The position numbers and the translations under genes are program-made. The notes under the pieces are model-generated. The model made no database searches, had not been told where the DNA came from, and saw only the letters and a program-made list of their open reading frames with translations. DNA of 8,275 nucleotides from Pseudomonadota bacterium (GTDB taxonomy: Bacteria; BMS3Abin14), in NCBI GenBank assembly GCA_030636965.1, contig DAOVVW010000024.1, forward strand, positions 1 to 8,275, given 5' to 3'. Positions within the stretch are counted from its first letter, which is position 1, and every line of letters begins with the position of its first letter. This document shows, in pieces, positions 7,301 through 8,275 of this stretch.

Positions 7301-7487
7301 CGAGCGGGCCCTTGCGGCCAGGTTCTTGATACCCATGGCCATCTCCCTCGGATTCGGGATACTGTTCGCCACGGTTATCACCCTGGTTCTGGTTCCATCC
7401 CTTTATATGGTTTCTGAAGATGTGAGGGGTATATGGTCCAGTGCGACCACCGGTTGGAGAAAGCTTTCGGGTACCGACCATACCTGA
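4341..7487 (+). CDS. RND efflux permease, HAE1-like (AcrB superfamily)
   Basis: At 1048 residues this matches the usual length of AcrB-type transporters. It shows the duplicated RND plan: TM1 (about 19-38), a large periplasmic porter loop, TM2-TM6 (about 340-488), TM7 (about 535-553), a second large loop, and TM8-TM12 (about 869-1018). SYPGANPEEIE near residue 60 is typical of the family. TM4 carries D404-D405 in IVVDDAIVVGEN, equivalent to the AcrB proton-relay aspartates, and TM11 carries R967-F-R969-P-I-M-L-T974. In TM10, where AcrB has its relay lysine, this protein has N936-D937 (GVVVNDALILID). The double Asp and absent HME-type TM4 signature argue for drug, lipid or other amphiphile export rather than CusA-like metal export. 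It would work as an inner-membrane trimer, fed by proton influx and docked to the adaptor and outer-membrane factor encoded just upstream. The frame is uninterrupted and ends in TGA at 7485-7487. Confidence 0.94.
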   Translation: MAESKDLHRGAIAWMANHAVAANLIMAFCLIGGFLALKNIKQEVFPSTQRDIVRVRVSYPGANPEEIEKGIVLAVEESVRGIDGVHEISSRVSENVGTISIEILEGQDLQKAARDIESEVNRISTFPEEAEDAVITIASYRREVISLVLYGQTDEAVLHELAEQMRDQLLQDPDITQVDLAGVRPLEISIEVSQENLRRYDLTLDEIAQRLREASVDLPGGGIKTEGGEILIRMKERRDYGSQFARTAIISSSDGTAVFLEDIATVKDSYEDVDRFALFNNKPAVMLEIYRIGRQTPLQVAAAVKEQLNILKPSLPEGISIQVLRDRSEIYRQRVSLLLRNGSLGIVLVLLILGLFLELRLAFWVMLGIPISFLGSFLLLPVMDITINMITLFAYIIAIGIVVDDAIVVGENVYHYYQQGDSFPDAAIKGAREMAMPVTFSILTNIVTFMPLYFIPGMMGKIFKMIPIVVSITFLISLFESLFILPAHLGNQRERQLRGVRAWFNNHQQAFSRSFSSLVRNRFGPFLDALLTRRYLVVAFSISILILALSYAASGRMGFGLFPKIESDFARSAAILPYGSPVTKTEGAMNRMYAGVRKAIEESGHPELVKGVFAELGRHGSHNAYMTVYMAEPEIRDEIMSTGEFVSLWRKAVGPIPGVKHLSFSSDFGGPGHGAGLTVELSHRDINVLERASKDLAAALSSYPLAKDVDDGFQLGKQQLDFAIKPEGKSLGLTAKNVARQVRNAFYGSQVLRQQRGRNEIRIMVRLPREERIYEYNLDELMLFSPSGIQIPLREAVEVKRSRAYTEINRRDGRRVIQVTADVTPRSKVDELIGGLKTKELPDLITKYPGLIYSFEGRAAERRKSLGSLKVGFILALMAIFSLLAIPFRSYIQPLIVMSSIPFGIIGAVVGHVIMGYSLSLVSMFGIVALSGVVVNDALILIDLANRRIRNYNESIHDAVLEAAIQRFRPIMLTTLTTFGGLSPMMFERALAARFLIPMAISLGFGILFATVITLVLVPSLYMVSEDVRGIWSSATTGWRKLSGTDHT

Positions 7488-7557
7488 TCCGGCACAGACT
7501 GTTTCAGGAAATTTAATCCCTGTATAAGACGTTTGGCGCTAGCAGGCCGGATGAATC

Positions 7558-7579
7558 CGATCAGTGAAAACCCTGATCG
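7558..7579. terminator. Possible bidirectional terminator hairpin between convergent genes
   Basis: CGATCAG (7558-7564) pairs exactly with CTGATCG (7573-7579) around an 8-base loop, followed on the plus strand by a short GTTTCC. It lies in the 98-bp spacer where the efflux operon and the minus-strand gene converge, the expected place for a shared terminator. The T-runs on both sides are short, so termination may be weak or factor-dependent. An overlapping alternative hairpin (CGGA-TGAA-TCCG, 7548-7559) is also possible. Confidence 0.4.
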
Positions 7580-7585
7580 TTTCCA

Positions 7586-8257
7586 TTAGTGCCTCCTGTC
7601 ACCGTAGTGGAGGTAAAACCTGCCGCCCCTGTAGCCGTAACCGTTGTGCCTGCCATGATCTCTGTGGCCGTCTCCCAGGAAGGGCCCCATCCGATATCTG
7701 AACCTTCCACTGCGTCCATTCAGAAAGATGCCCGAGCTTCTTCCCGGATAGTAATAGTTCCGCTGCGGATAGTAATATTCTCCGGGATAGTAGTAGCCCT
7801 GATATCCATAGTCGCCGGAATAGTAGTCATCATAGTCCTGGTCCCGCTTCTTTTTGCCCACCACATATCTGTAAGGCACGGAGCCGTACCGGTCAAAAGC
7901 TGTTCGATAATCCTCTGGCAGTTCAATGACAGGTCTGGGGACGTTGCTTAGCGGAAGTGATTCCCACGGACCTCTGTAGGTAGCGCCTGCAAACCAGGCG
8001 CCCTGGACCCGCTTATACCACTTGCCCAGATGGAAGAAGATATCGTCTTTCGCATAGTCGATGAAGTAGACACCCTTATCGAAGATATAGGCAAGATGTG
8101 ATGGCTCCTGGATATCCTTATCATAGTCATAGGTTTCACTACCATAGGTGTAGTTCTCCTGACCGTGATAGCTGGCAGACGCTGGAGTTGGCACAGCCGC
8201 AACGAGCATTGCCAAGATCATCATGCCAAGAAACACTACCAACGTAAGTCTTCTCAC
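7586..8257 (-). CDS. Secreted tyrosine-rich protein of unknown function
   Basis: I do not recognise a named family for this 223-residue protein. It opens with a clear signal peptide: basic start, hydrophobic core about residues 4-22, and likely cleavage after A26-S27-A28. No cysteine follows, so it is periplasmic, outer-membrane-associated or exported rather than a lipoprotein. Residues 55-118 look folded, with aromatic motifs: YFIDYAKDDIFFHLGKWYKR, then TYRGPWESLP, VPRPVIELP and YR. This WY...GPW...VP...LP...YR spacing recurs in secreted hypothetical proteins of Gram-negative bacteria. Residues 139-223 are low complexity, with three YYYP repeats at 155-174 and then a Gly/Arg/His/Tyr-rich tail, all likely disordered. 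The start is GTG at 8255-8257, chosen for its strong Shine-Dalgarno. It converges on the efflux operon and is probably independent of it. A cell-envelope or surface role is a guess. Confidence 0.8.
   Translation of the reverse strand: MRRLTLVVFLGMMILAMLVAAVPTPASASYHGQENYTYGSETYDYDKDIQEPSHLAYIFDKGVYFIDYAKDDIFFHLGKWYKRVQGAWFAGATYRGPWESLPLSNVPRPVIELPEDYRTAFDRYGSVPYRYVVGKKKRDQDYDDYYSGDYGYQGYYYPGEYYYPQRNYYYPGRSSGIFLNGRSGRFRYRMGPFLGDGHRDHGRHNGYGYRGGRFYLHYGDRRH
7736..7795 (-). repeat. In-gene tandem YYYP repeats
   Basis: Residues 155-174 of the secreted protein contain three consecutive units, YYYPGE, YYYPQRN and YYYPGRS, of 6, 7 and 7 residues. The DNA shows matching GGATAGTA-type repeats at 7741-7795. 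Slippage between units could change copy number between strains. Confidence 0.7.
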
Positions 8258-8264
8258 TGTAATG

Positions 8265-8270
8265 ACCTCC
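8265..8270 (-). promoter_or_regulatory. Strong Shine-Dalgarno setting a GTG start
   Basis: Read on the minus strand, GGAGGT (complement of 8265-8270), preceded by AAA, sits seven bases before GTG at 8257-8255. It is a near-perfect ribosome binding site and supports GTG as the true start of the secreted tyrosine-rich protein. The promoter lies beyond the window edge. Confidence 0.75.
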
Positions 8271-8275
8271 TTTCA

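Noticed and set aside
4341..7487. Heavy-metal (CusA/CzcA-type) RND permease
   Set aside because: TM4 has the DD pair of HAE1 pumps rather than the HME signature, and neither the adaptor nor the outer-membrane factor shows Met/His-rich metal sites.

Overview
The window is about 8.3 kb of mid-GC, Gram-negative-type DNA. It holds five genes that look intact, with two intergenic stretches rich in repeats. The encoded RND efflux system needs an outer membrane, so the host is diderm. Gene styles and the short GC-rich palindromes and heptamer repeats between genes remind me of Desulfobacterota (former Deltaproteobacteria) or related environmental lineages. That placement is an impression, as no rRNA or marker gene is present.

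Layout. Positions 1-305 carry no gene but are dense in repeats: two GC-rich hairpins (81-101 and 142-164), a G-quadruplex motif (94-116), and a run of 7-bp units that keeps one register from 192 to 303 while changing consensus. Next, on the minus strand, is a patatin-like phospholipase gene (306-1181). A 424-bp AT-rich divergent spacer (1182-1605) follows, holding a perfect 24-bp inverted repeat around a 73-bp core (1227-1347) that looks like a miniature mobile element.

On the plus strand, 1606-7487 is a compact three-gene operon for a tripartite RND pump: outer-membrane factor lipoprotein (NodT/OprM type), inner-membrane-anchored periplasmic adaptor, and HAE1-like RND permease. The first two genes abut (TAA then ATG) and the last two overlap by one base (TAATG), so translation is probably coupled. 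Together they would make a proton-driven channel from inner membrane and periplasm to the outside. No regulator lies beside them and the substrate cannot be read from sequence. The permease keeps the TM4 Asp-Asp pair but has Asn-Asp where AcrB has its TM10 lysine.

A short convergent spacer (7488-7585) with a 7-bp hairpin separates the pump from a minus-strand gene (7586-8257) for a secreted, tyrosine-rich protein of unknown function, whose start and strong Shine-Dalgarno lie at the window's right edge.

Most of the window is conventional. The parts most worth a second look are the phase-locked heptamer tract, the 24-bp inverted-repeat element, and the TM10 substitution in the permease. I see no clear sign of an entirely new system.
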